From Coprobacillus sp. (GTDB lineage Bacteria > Bacillota_I > Bacilli_A > RFN20 > CAG-826): a stretch of DNA of 5,076 nucleotides. The position numbers and the translations under genes were made by a program. The stretch's first letter is position 1. Each line of letters begins with the position of its first letter. The stretch lies in assembly GCA_021203745.1 (NCBI GenBank), contig JAJQAP010000002.1, forward strand, positions 1-5,076, read 5' to 3'. Positions 1-5,076 of this stretch are shown here, piece by piece. The notes below the pieces were generated by a model, which had not been told where the DNA came from, did not search any database, and saw only the letters and a program-made list of their open reading frames with translations.

Positions 1-19
1 GTCTAATAAAAAAGAGGTA
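1..19 (-). repeat. Terminator-associated 19-bp repeat, copy 1
   Basis: GTCTAATAAAAAAGAGGTA on the plus strand is identical to positions 682-700. It covers the 3' arm of the hairpin, the T-run and nine further bases. It starts at the window edge, so the match may continue outside. Confidence 0.8.
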
Positions 20-35
20 TTGATTTACCTCTTTA
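1..35 (-). terminator. Rho-independent terminator of the two-TM protein gene
   Basis: On the minus strand a perfect 9-bp stem (arms at 34-26 and 19-11) with a 6-nt loop is followed by a run of six T and then ATTAGAC. The 5' arm begins inside the TAA stop codon at 35-33, so transcription ends immediately after the gene. On the plus strand the hairpin is followed only by a weak ATTTAG, so it looks one-directional. Confidence 0.88.
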
Positions 36-641
36 TTTAGCCTCGTCTTTATGAGTTCTTTCGTAGCTATTTCTAATTAGATAGACAAAGTACTGGTCGA
101 GGACGTAATCATCATAGTAATGATAGGATAAAAGCATAATTGGATAACTAGATCCATCGTCTAGTGTTACAGTGAAGTTATGCGCTCGGGTGGGCATTGC
201 GTGGTACTTTACACTGTGGAGATGCTTTGATAAGTAGATTAGTCTATCAAGACTCTTCATCTTCTCAAATGGGTTCTTATTACCTTTCTTTTCTCTTACT
301 TTATTTACTTCTTCTTCAATGGAAGCAATATCCTTTTGAAAGCGTGCTTGCCCAAGTGCTCTTAAATCGAGCTTTTTACGACGAGAAGCACTGATAGAAG
401 AAACAATGATAGTAAGAATAAGTATTACTAGACCGACAACGAGTAAGATAATAGGTACGACAATTGAATCTAAAACGGTAAATAAACTAGCACCCACAAT
501 AGCAAGTAGAGCCCCTACAATGACAAGTATTGTTGTCCAAATTCTTGCTCTTTTTTGACGAGCGGACTTAATGATTTCCCCAATCATTGGAAAACCGTCA
601 AAGGTCCCAACGGTTTCCTTAAAATGTTTTTCTTTAGCCAT
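33..641 (-). CDS. Two-TM membrane protein of unknown function, 202 aa
   Basis: I do not recognise a family. The start at 641 (MAKEKHFKE) is chosen because GGAGGG lies 7 nt upstream. An in-frame ATG at 674 would add 11 residues encoded by a direct repeat and has no such site. Residues 1-34 are polar and basic (SARQKRAR). Two hydrophobic segments at about 35-56 and 60-82 form a membrane hairpin, with the positive residues RRKK just after the second, so both ends should be cytoplasmic. Residues about 100-120 are charged and possibly coiled coil. The C-terminal part (about 150-190) alternates polar and aromatic residues (FTVTLDDGSSYPIMLLSYHYYDDY) and may form a small beta-rich domain. The gene has its own terminator and sits 88 bp after the FtsK-like gene, so it is probably monocistronic. 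There is no signal peptide and no catalytic motif. Confidence 0.85.
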   Translation of the reverse strand: MAKEKHFKETVGTFDGFPMIGEIIKSARQKRARIWTTILVIVGALLAIVGASLFTVLDSIVVPIILLVVGLVILILTIIVSSISASRRKKLDLRALGQARFQKDIASIEEEVNKVREKKGNKNPFEKMKSLDRLIYLSKHLHSVKYHAMPTRAHNFTVTLDDGSSYPIMLLSYHYYDDYVLDQYFVYLIRNSYERTHKDEAK

Positions 642-648
642 ATATAAT

Positions 649-654
649 CCCTCC
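649..654 (-). promoter_or_regulatory. Ribosome binding site of the two-TM protein gene
   Basis: GGAGGG on the minus strand ends 7 nt before the ATG at 641-639. It decides the start against the upstream in-frame ATG at 674, which has no such site. Confidence 0.85.
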
Positions 655-656
655 GT

Positions 657-674
657 ATATACACTAATATACAC
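657..674. repeat. Tandem 8-bp repeat upstream of the two-TM gene
   Basis: ATATACAC occurs at 657-664 and 667-674, separated by TA, so the period is 10 bp, one helical turn. On the minus strand it contains two -10-like hexamers (TATATT at 671-666, TATATA at 661-656). No convincing -35 box stands at the usual distance from either; the region upstream is the T-run of the preceding terminator. It could be part of the promoter or a protein-binding site. Confidence 0.4.
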
Positions 675-681
675 TTTAAGG

Positions 682-700
682 GTCTAATAAAAAAGAGGTA
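682..700 (-). repeat. Terminator-associated 19-bp repeat, copy 2
   Basis: Identical to positions 1-19. Identity includes TTATTAGAC beyond the functional T-run, which shared terminator function alone would not require. Confidence 0.8.
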
Positions 701-714
701 ATCACTTACCTCTT
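682..714 (-). terminator. Rho-independent terminator of the FtsK-like gene
   Basis: On the minus strand an 8-bp stem (arms 714-707 and 700-693) with a 6-nt loop is followed by six T and ATTAGAC. It lies 15 bp after the TAA stop at 732-730. Its sequence nearly matches the terminator at 1-35, with differences mainly in the loop. Confidence 0.88.
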
Positions 715-729
715 CCTCATTAGGTGTGT

Positions 730-1776
730 TTATGGAACAAGTCTTCGTATATCTTTATCACTTATATATGGGGTAACTATCCTTAAGGGGTCTTCTCTCT
801 TAATGGCGTTAGACAAAATAAGCGCGTCCCCTTTACCAATAAGGTATAAGGCATCTTTTATATTAGTTAGATGAGCGGACTCTAGGTCATCCACTTTAAA
901 GATAAGACAACTAGATAGGTACTTACCAAGTTCAGGTATATATGTAGAAGATGAGAGAATTATATTTAGACCAAGACGGGAGGACCTAGAGACAAGATTA
1001 TAGACAAGATTAAGGTAATCATTCTTATATTCATCTAAGAAGATATTTATTCTAGGTAGTGTATTTATCCCATCATTTAATGCCTTTTTGTTATAGCTTT
1101 TAAATGTCTCTCCATTTAAAAGAGCTTCTCTTCTATCTAGTTCTTTTACGAGGTGATTTAATGAGAGGATTATATCATTAGACATATAAGCATTTTTACT
1201 AAAGAGGGATAAATCATGGTAATAAGAGTTATCTAAGATAACATTAATATCCGAATTGTCCTGAGATAGTATTAAGGATGTTAGTAGTGTTTTTATAAAG
1301 GTAGTCTTACGGGTTTTAGGACCCCCAATAACTAATGTATTACCTAGCTCATCTATTGTAAGGGAGAGTAGTTGGTTAGTGGTGTCTATCCCAATAGGTA
1401 ATTTACCTTTACCTTGAGTATTATCTAAACAGTACTGGTAAGAGAGATCAAAAGGAGAGGGATTAGCAACTTGTAAACCTAGATATGATGTATTTAAGAC
1501 ATTATCGATTAGTCTTATATTATCTGTTTCTAATAACTCCTTTAAATCTTGAAGTGTATCCTCTAGTTTTGCCTCTTGACTTGACGCGATAGGTTCCACA
1601 AGAAAGGTTATAACATACACACTTAAAATAGAGTCAATAACCTTAAATGGATACTTCTTTTCTATAAAGTAGTTATTTAGACTCTCTATCGTCTTTTGGG
1701 CGTAACCACTGTTAGTCTTTGTACTTTTCCTTTTTGAACGACTGCTTAAAAATTTACTGAATGATATTTTTGGCAT
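730..1776 (-). CDS. Stand-alone FtsK/SpoIIIE-type motor core, degenerate, 348 aa
   Basis: FtsK/SpoIIIE proteins are hexameric ATPases that pump double-stranded DNA, usually 700-900 residues with N-terminal membrane segments and a C-terminal gamma winged helix. Here only the core is present, with no membrane segment. A basic N-terminus (about 1-20) precedes an alpha-domain-like part (about 45-105, FLVEPIASSQ and LGLQVANPSPF). KGKLPIGID (123-131) leads to the P-loop at 151-158. The region LDRREALLNGETFKSYNKK, Walker B INIFLDE (243-249), SRSSRLGLNIILSSS (263-277), LIGKGDALIL (312-321) and PLRIVTPYISDKD (330-342) follow in the family order. The usual GxxxxGK[ST] reads GGPKTRKT, with Arg156 for the second Gly and Lys154 for another Gly. 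The usual ATQRP reads SSSTY. Walker A Lys157 and Thr158 and Walker B Asp248-Glu249 remain. It is likely a diverged paralogue, perhaps with weak or no ATPase activity. The ATG at 1776 has no clear Shine-Dalgarno site. Family assignment is firm; function is uncertain. Confidence 0.85.
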   Translation of the reverse strand: MPKISFSKFLSSRSKRKSTKTNSGYAQKTIESLNNYFIEKKYPFKVIDSILSVYVITFLVEPIASSQEAKLEDTLQDLKELLETDNIRLIDNVLNTSYLGLQVANPSPFDLSYQYCLDNTQGKGKLPIGIDTTNQLLSLTIDELGNTLVIGGPKTRKTTFIKTLLTSLILSQDNSDINVILDNSYYHDLSLFSKNAYMSNDIILSLNHLVKELDRREALLNGETFKSYNKKALNDGINTLPRINIFLDEYKNDYLNLVYNLVSRSSRLGLNIILSSSTYIPELGKYLSSCLIFKVDDLESAHLTNIKDALYLIGKGDALILSNAIKREDPLRIVTPYISDKDIRRLVP

Positions 1777-1781
1777 AGATA

Positions 1782-1799
1782 ATCTTATGCGTAAAAGAT
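1782..1799 (-). promoter_or_regulatory. Inverted repeat with -10-like box abutting the FtsK-like start
   Basis: Arms ATCTT (1782-1786) and AAGAT (1795-1799) are separated by 8 nt. On the minus strand TAAGAT (1787-1782) ends 5 nt before the ATG at 1776. If this is a -10 box, the transcript would begin at or next to the start codon, which would explain the lack of a ribosome binding site. There is no good -35 box at 16-18 nt. Confidence 0.25.
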
Positions 1800-1806
1800 A
1801 ACGATA

Positions 1807-1835
1807 AATCTCGCAAAATTCACGAGAAATCTCAA
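1807..1835 (-). promoter_or_regulatory. Candidate promoter with embedded inverted repeat, FtsK-like gene
   Basis: On the minus strand TTGAGA (1835-1830) and GAGATT (1812-1807) are spaced by 17 nt, giving a fair -35 and a poor -10. An inverted repeat, TCTCG (1809-1813) and CGAGA (1823-1827), occupies the spacer and overlaps the -10, where a repressor could sit. The implied leader is about 25 nt. This is an alternative to the leaderless start proposed at 1782-1799. Confidence 0.25.
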
Positions 1836-1853
1836 TCTAGCCAATTCGCGTCC

Positions 1854-1896
1854 AAAAAAAGGTACTAAATCCACAAAAAGGGTACAAAAAGGACAC
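1854..1896. repeat. Phased A-tract direct repeats in the spacer
   Basis: Three similar units, each A5-A7 followed by GG(G) and a short TAC or ACAC, begin at 1854, 1875 and 1886. The steps of 21 and 11 bp are close to two turns and one turn of the helix, which is the arrangement of intrinsically bent DNA. The last unit merges into the terminator of the surface-protein gene. Confidence 0.45.
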
Positions 1897-1917
1897 CTTT
1901 TTTAAAGTGTCCTCTTT
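1881..1917 (-). terminator. Rho-independent terminator of the surface-protein gene
   Basis: On the minus strand GGACAC (1912-1907) pairs with GTGTCC (1896-1891). The stem can be extended outward by A-T pairs past one mismatch and inward past a bulged base. Five T follow the 3' arm, then GTACCC and another five T. It starts about 20 bp after the TAA stop at 1937-1935. Confidence 0.75.
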
Positions 1918-1934
1918 ATTTATGGACTATTTTA

Positions 1935-4862
1935 TTACCATGGATAAGTCGTTAATGCAGTGCCTGTATTAAAGTCTATCGATAGATATCTATCATCACT
2001 AAAGGAATAGGCCTCATTTAAGGATGTAAAGGCCTCTTCTACACTAGCATCGTAGTAGTGTAGATGCATAAAGTTAGACATTAAGATATCGCCCACAGCG
2101 AGTCCTTCGTAGCCCGCTTCAATCGTGGGTCCTCCCACACCAATAGTTAACTTAGAACTACCTTCTGCTTCTCGATAAGCCGCTTTATTAAGGGTAACTG
2201 AAGATCCATCATCACTAATTCCTTCAATCATCGCTTTGTAGAAAGATATCTCTTCCTCTTGTTCATCTTTATAGATAACAACAGGGATATATTCGCTTAT
2301 AACATAGGTAATTGATCCTGATTTGTATCTTAATCTACCAATAAACCAGAAATCATCCCCTTCTTCCCAGCTATCTGGGAGGTAGACCACTTCAATACCA
2401 CCATGCATATAGGCAGCGGAGTATTCACCATATATGTTATTTGTTACCGCGCTGATTGAGTTAGTGCCATAGTATGTTCTTGTTTTACCTTCAGAGTAGT
2501 GATTTATGATATCATAGGATCCTGATTCGTCCTCGGTGCACTGCGCGGCATAGTCAATTGTTGCCTCAGTAAGTGTGTGGGTGTAGTCCACGAGTGTTTC
2601 TGATTCATGAACTTCCACTTTACCCTTTACTGTGATAAGTAAGGCATACGCTGTCTTTAATTTTGTATCTTCATCTTTATCAAGTTCTACTTCTAGACAT
2701 AGTCCTGTTCCCTTATCAGAGGAAGAGGAGTACTCTTGAATTGTAATTGTGGAACCATGTTGTTCCATTAATACTCCTGTAAGAGTGACTTCATCACCAG
2801 TATTGAATAGTCCTGATAAGACTCCTGACACATCGGTATTACTACCTTCCATTACGGAAGTATATCCAGTATAAGTCGATGCTGTAATATAGGACCTTTC
2901 AAACTCATCAAAGTTGAAATAGAAGTCTTCGTAGTAGTATTGATATTTAGCGTATGCTTCAAAGAAGTGATAATCACTAGGCTTATAATCATAACCTTCA
3001 TCAGTTATAGGCTCTTCTGGTAACACTCCTTTCCAAGAGGCGGTAAAGATTGTAGAGCCCACTTGATGAGAACTACTGTCTTTTACTCCATCAAAGAAGT
3101 AATCATAATAGGTCTTTGTTTCGCTAGTGAGATCATTATATAAAACGATATATGTATAACCTCTATCGGTACCTGTAGAGTAAGAACTTGTTCCTTTATA
3201 CCAGTTACGATACTCCACTCTAAAGGCTCTATATAGATTTGGAACTTCTAAGACCTTATTATCATCCTCTGTTAAATTAGAGCTGGTCGCTTTAACTTCA
3301 TATAAGACTCTAAATTGATGCTTAACAATTTGCCCTGAATAGTAGAAGTAAGTATAGGGATCATTTTGAATATATCTGATTTTTGCAGCGTATCCGATTG
3401 ATCCAGAGGCGGAGTATTCCACTCTTGCATCTTCTAAAACAATTCTTCTGCCATACTCTACTGAGACTGTACCCATAACATTGATCTTTGTCCCAATCTT
3501 CACATCATCAGGAATAGAGAGACACCATACTTCAACATGATAATAGGTTGAGGAGTATGTTTGCTGGATGGTTATTGTTTTACCATGACGACCAATAACA
3601 CTAGCTCCCTCAATAACCACTCTATCGCCACTATAGTAGGTATATCGATTTAAGGCATCATAGACAGTTATTACTGGATAATCGGTGGTATCTTCATCCT
3701 TAAAACTATATTGTCTTTCAGGGAGTATCTCGCTTAATGTCTTTGTCGCGGTTAGATCCACTTTAACTGTGGCGCCATCTAATGTTTCATCACTAATTGT
3801 AAGTGAAGCATTATCTCCATTTACTTTATAGTCATATGGATCTCCATCATACTCTTCCTCGGTATAATATAGCACTGCACAGTAAGAGTATGTTGTGGGG
3901 GCTATTTCACTAAAGGTATATGCATAGTAATCATATGATTCATTTCTTTCTGTATTACATTCATACCACTCTGACCAACCATTAAAGTCTCCAGTAATAC
4001 GGAGTGAAGCATAATTAAGAGCATTTTCGTTATCCGTTTCTCCCTCAAGTTTAATATCAAACTCAATGGTAATATTTGTTTTAACACTTTCTATAGATGG
4101 GATAATTTCACTTAATGCACTTAAAGAAGTGATTTCAACATTATTTGTATAACCATCTCCATCATCTTCCCCAACAGTAAAGGTCGCGTTTTGCCCATCT
4201 TGAGTAACTCTATATGTATAACTAGTACTTTCGGATTCTTTGTAATCAAGCACTAACTGATACTCATAAGTACCTGGGGCAATTGAGTTAAAGGTTATCT
4301 CATACTCTTGAGACTCGCTATTATAAGTTAAGATGTCCCACTGGTTATCCCAGTTATCATAAGATCCATTGATATATGCGTTTGCGTAGTCAGGAACAGT
4401 TTCATTTTGCCCATTGTACTTAATAGCGATACTTAGGGTGTAGGCACTAAAGGTTGTCTCTTCGAGTCCTTCATCACCTGTCGTCTCGCTTTCGCCTGGC
4501 TCTTCTAAAACCCCTCCTCCATCTGTAAGGTCTTCATCAACTAGGCATGTATCATCACCCTCTTCGCAGATAGTTTCATCGTCACATCTAATAAGGGTTA
4601 GACATAAGACTAACACTAAAACAACGATAACCACTCCAGTAACAACACCTATAATGATGCCGTTTCTCTTTTTATTATTCTTTGGAGGGATAACCACAAT
4701 TCCAGCGGTGTCATCATCGTCATCTTGTTGTATAACAACCGCTTTATCTTCCTCTTCTTCCACAGGGACTTTTTCTTCTTTTTCCTTTGTAGTCACTACA
4801 ACTTTATTACCTTGTTCATCGGTAAGTTCTGTTGTGGTGGTTTTATTTTCATCTTCTAACAT
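1935..4862 (-). CDS. Membrane-anchored surface protein, carbohydrate-binding-like and OB-like repeats, 975 aa
   Basis: The start at 4862 has AAGGAG 9 nt upstream. Residues 1-60 are acidic and low in complexity (DDDDD at 47-51). KNNKKR (61-66) precedes one membrane segment (about 68-91), predicting tail inside and about 880 residues outside. An acidic stalk follows with Cys93, Cys99 and Cys106. Two beta modules (about 141-255 and 262-381) each carry G-x-[YF]-[DN]-x-W (166-171, 291-296), then AP-[GT]-TY-x-Y about 30 residues on, and end in LSEI[IL]P. This resembles CBM20/CBM48-type starch- or glycogen-binding modules. Two OB-fold-like repeats follow (about 398-485 and 675-772), each with GD-x-V, then HG-x-TITIQ and a later V-x-G-[TK]-V. 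The segments between and after (486-665, 773-975) are not recognised. There is no catalytic motif, LPXTG motif or lipobox. Tyr is absent before residue 141 and about 11% after it. A role as a glycan-binding or adhesion scaffold is inferred. The fold calls rest on motifs only. Confidence 0.85.
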   Translation of the reverse strand: MLEDENKTTTTELTDEQGNKVVVTTKEKEEKVPVEEEEDKAVVIQQDDDDDTAGIVVIPPKNNKKRNGIIIGVVTGVVIVVLVLVLCLTLIRCDDETICEEGDDTCLVDEDLTDGGGVLEEPGESETTGDEGLEETTFSAYTLSIAIKYNGQNETVPDYANAYINGSYDNWDNQWDILTYNSESQEYEITFNSIAPGTYEYQLVLDYKESESTSYTYRVTQDGQNATFTVGEDDGDGYTNNVEITSLSALSEIIPSIESVKTNITIEFDIKLEGETDNENALNYASLRITGDFNGWSEWYECNTERNESYDYYAYTFSEIAPTTYSYCAVLYYTEEEYDGDPYDYKVNGDNASLTISDETLDGATVKVDLTATKTLSEILPERQYSFKDEDTTDYPVITVYDALNRYTYYSGDRVVIEGASVIGRHGKTITIQQTYSSTYYHVEVWCLSIPDDVKIGTKINVMGTVSVEYGRRIVLEDARVEYSASGSIGYAAKIRYIQNDPYTYFYYSGQIVKHQFRVLYEVKATSSNLTEDDNKVLEVPNLYRAFRVEYRNWYKGTSSYSTGTDRGYTYIVLYNDLTSETKTYYDYFFDGVKDSSSHQVGSTIFTASWKGVLPEEPITDEGYDYKPSDYHFFEAYAKYQYYYEDFYFNFDEFERSYITASTYTGYTSVMEGSNTDVSGVLSGLFNTGDEVTLTGVLMEQHGSTITIQEYSSSSDKGTGLCLEVELDKDEDTKLKTAYALLITVKGKVEVHESETLVDYTHTLTEATIDYAAQCTEDESGSYDIINHYSEGKTRTYYGTNSISAVTNNIYGEYSAAYMHGGIEVVYLPDSWEEGDDFWFIGRLRYKSGSITYVISEYIPVVIYKDEQEEEISFYKAMIEGISDDGSSVTLNKAAYREAEGSSKLTIGVGGPTIEAGYEGLAVGDILMSNFMHLHYYDASVEEAFTSLNEAYSFSDDRYLSIDFNTGTALTTYPW
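2547..3671 (-). repeat. OB-like domain duplication within the surface protein
   Basis: Protein-level repeat: residues about 398-485 and 675-772. Shared landmarks are GDRVVIEG and GDEVTLTG, RHGKTITIQ and QHGSTITIQ, then WCLSI and LCLEV with a Cys at the same place (447 and 722). The units then share MGTV and KGKV, and a closing EYSASGSIGYAA and EATIDYAA. The period is about 277 residues because a Tyr-rich segment separates the units. The DNA is diverged, so the duplication is old. Confidence 0.65.
3720..4442 (-). repeat. Tandem carbohydrate-binding-like modules in the surface protein
   Basis: Protein-level tandem repeat with a period of about 125 residues: NGSYDNWD and TGDFNGWS; FNSIAPGTYEYQLVLDY and FSEIAPTTYSYCAVLYY; YTYRV and YDYKV; LSEIIP and LSEILP. 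The Gly-x-Phe/Tyr-Asn-x-Trp turn followed by a strand ending in Y-x-Y is characteristic of E-set starch- or glycogen-binding modules. The DNA is not near-identical, so this is not a recent duplication. Confidence 0.7.
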
Positions 4863-4871
4863 AAGTATATT

Positions 4872-4877
4872 CTCCTT
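4872..4877 (-). promoter_or_regulatory. Ribosome binding site of the surface-protein gene
   Basis: AAGGAG on the minus strand lies 9 nt before the ATG at 4862-4860, within the 22-bp gap after the upstream stop codon. The gap has no room for a terminator or full promoter, so the gene is probably co-transcribed with the solute-binding-protein gene. Confidence 0.85.
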
Positions 4878-4884
4878 ATATTAA

Positions 4885-5076
4885 CTAAGCTTTATAACTA
4901 TCCTTACGGATAGCAAGGGATATAGCGCCTTCAAAGATTTCACTTGAGAAATCATATGTGACTTTTCTTGCATCGGTAATAGAAATACCTCCAGATACAA
5001 CATCGGCATTATTATTATCGATTGTGGTAAATAGATCGTTAAAAGCAGGTAACACTGTTACATCTAGTTTCATCCC
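4885..5076 (-). CDS. Solute-binding protein family 3, C-terminal end only, second lobe missing
   Basis: The reading frame runs off the window edge with Gly before the first visible Met (5073), so that Met is probably internal and the 5' part is outside. The visible 63 residues match the first lobe of SBP_bac_3 proteins, the extracellular binding subunits of polar amino-acid ABC transporters. FNDLFTTIDNNNADVVSGG corresponds to the family's F-xx-L-xxxL-xx-G-x-D-xxx-(A/S)-G, SITDARKVTYDFS to (T/S)IT-xx-R-xxxx-DFS, and EGAISLAIRKDS to the strand that leads to the hinge. The Arg of ITDAR, which in characterised members contacts the ligand carboxylate, is kept. Family members continue about 130 residues beyond this point, through the second lobe and back. 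Here the protein ends in SYKA and a TAG stop, and another gene starts 22 bp on. It could be a truncated pseudogene, a one-lobe protein or a permuted protein. Confidence 0.75.
   Translation of the reverse strand, partial: GMKLDVTVLPAFNDLFTTIDNNNADVVSGGISITDARKVTYDFSSEIFEGAISLAIRKDSYKA

Noticed and set aside
197..394. Plus-strand open frame of 65 codons
   Set aside because: It lies antisense inside the two-TM protein gene, has a Ser/Leu/Tyr-rich composition with no recognisable domain, and no ribosome binding site was seen. It is a shadow of the real gene.
642..674. Longer start at 674 for the two-TM protein
   Set aside because: The extra 11 residues are encoded by a direct repeat and by the ribosome binding site itself; GGAGGG is placed for the ATG at 641.
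1..714. Mobile element bounded by the two 19-bp repeats
   Set aside because: The repeats are the T-runs and arms of functional terminators after stop codons, there is no transposase or recombinase, and the gene between them is an ordinary membrane protein gene.
3902..4087. Minus-strand open frame of 61 codons in another frame
   Set aside because: It is entirely inside the surface-protein gene in a different frame, with no family signal and no start site evidence.
4134..4169. EF-hand-like loop EDDGDGYTNNVE at residues 232-243 of the surface protein
   Set aside because: It fits the calcium-loop spacing loosely, but the first position is Glu, the hydrophobic eighth position is Thr, and the aligned place in the second module (DETLDGATVKVD) is a simple loop between strands. 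It is probably a turn of the beta module.
4654..4884. Plus-strand open frame of 76 codons rich in Ser, Val and Thr
   Set aside because: It is the complement of the acidic, repetitive N-terminal tail of the surface protein, whose GAA/GAT/ACA codons read as Ser/Phe/Val on the other strand.
1..5076. Mycoplasma-type code with TGA as Trp
   Set aside because: All Trp codons checked are TGG and the genes end at TAA or TAG with terminators directly after; nothing requires TGA read-through.

Overview
The window is a compact, low-GC stretch with every supported gene on the minus strand, so it reads from right to left. Genes end in TAA or TAG, Trp is encoded by TGG, and no gene needs TGA read as Trp, so the standard bacterial code fits. 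Strong Shine-Dalgarno sites (AAGGAG, GGAGGG), AT-rich spacers with hairpin-plus-T terminators, and Gram-positive-like protein families suggest a Firmicutes or Tenericutes-type bacterium. A wall-poor or wall-less lineage is possible: the large surface protein is held by an N-terminal membrane anchor and has no wall-sorting motif. This placement is inference, not a species call.

Layout in transcription order. (1) 5076-4885: the 3' end of a gene for a family 3 (amino-acid type) solute-binding protein. It stops at the point where the fold should cross into its second lobe. (2) 4862-1935, 22 bp downstream and probably co-transcribed: a 975-residue membrane-anchored surface protein. It has an acidic cytoplasmic tail, one membrane segment, a Cys-containing acidic stalk, two tandem starch/glycogen-binding-like beta modules, and a very Tyr-rich remainder with two OB-fold-like repeats. 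A terminator follows. (3) A 158-bp spacer with phased A-tracts, inverted repeats and possible promoters. (4) 1776-730: a 348-residue stand-alone FtsK/SpoIIIE-type motor core without membrane segments or gamma domain and with altered nucleotide-binding motifs, ended by its own terminator. (5) 641-33: a 202-residue protein of unknown function with two membrane segments, ended by a terminator nearly identical to the previous one.

The binding protein and the surface protein may act together at the cell surface, one binding a small solute and the other perhaps a glycan. The FtsK-like gene and the two-TM gene each have their own terminator and look like separate transcription units, so no joint pathway is shown. 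No RNA genes, CRISPR arrays, insertion sequences or origins are visible, and no gap between genes exceeds 160 bp. The main points of interest are the lobe-precise end of the binding protein, the unusual surface-protein architecture, the degenerate motor motifs, and the duplicated terminator.
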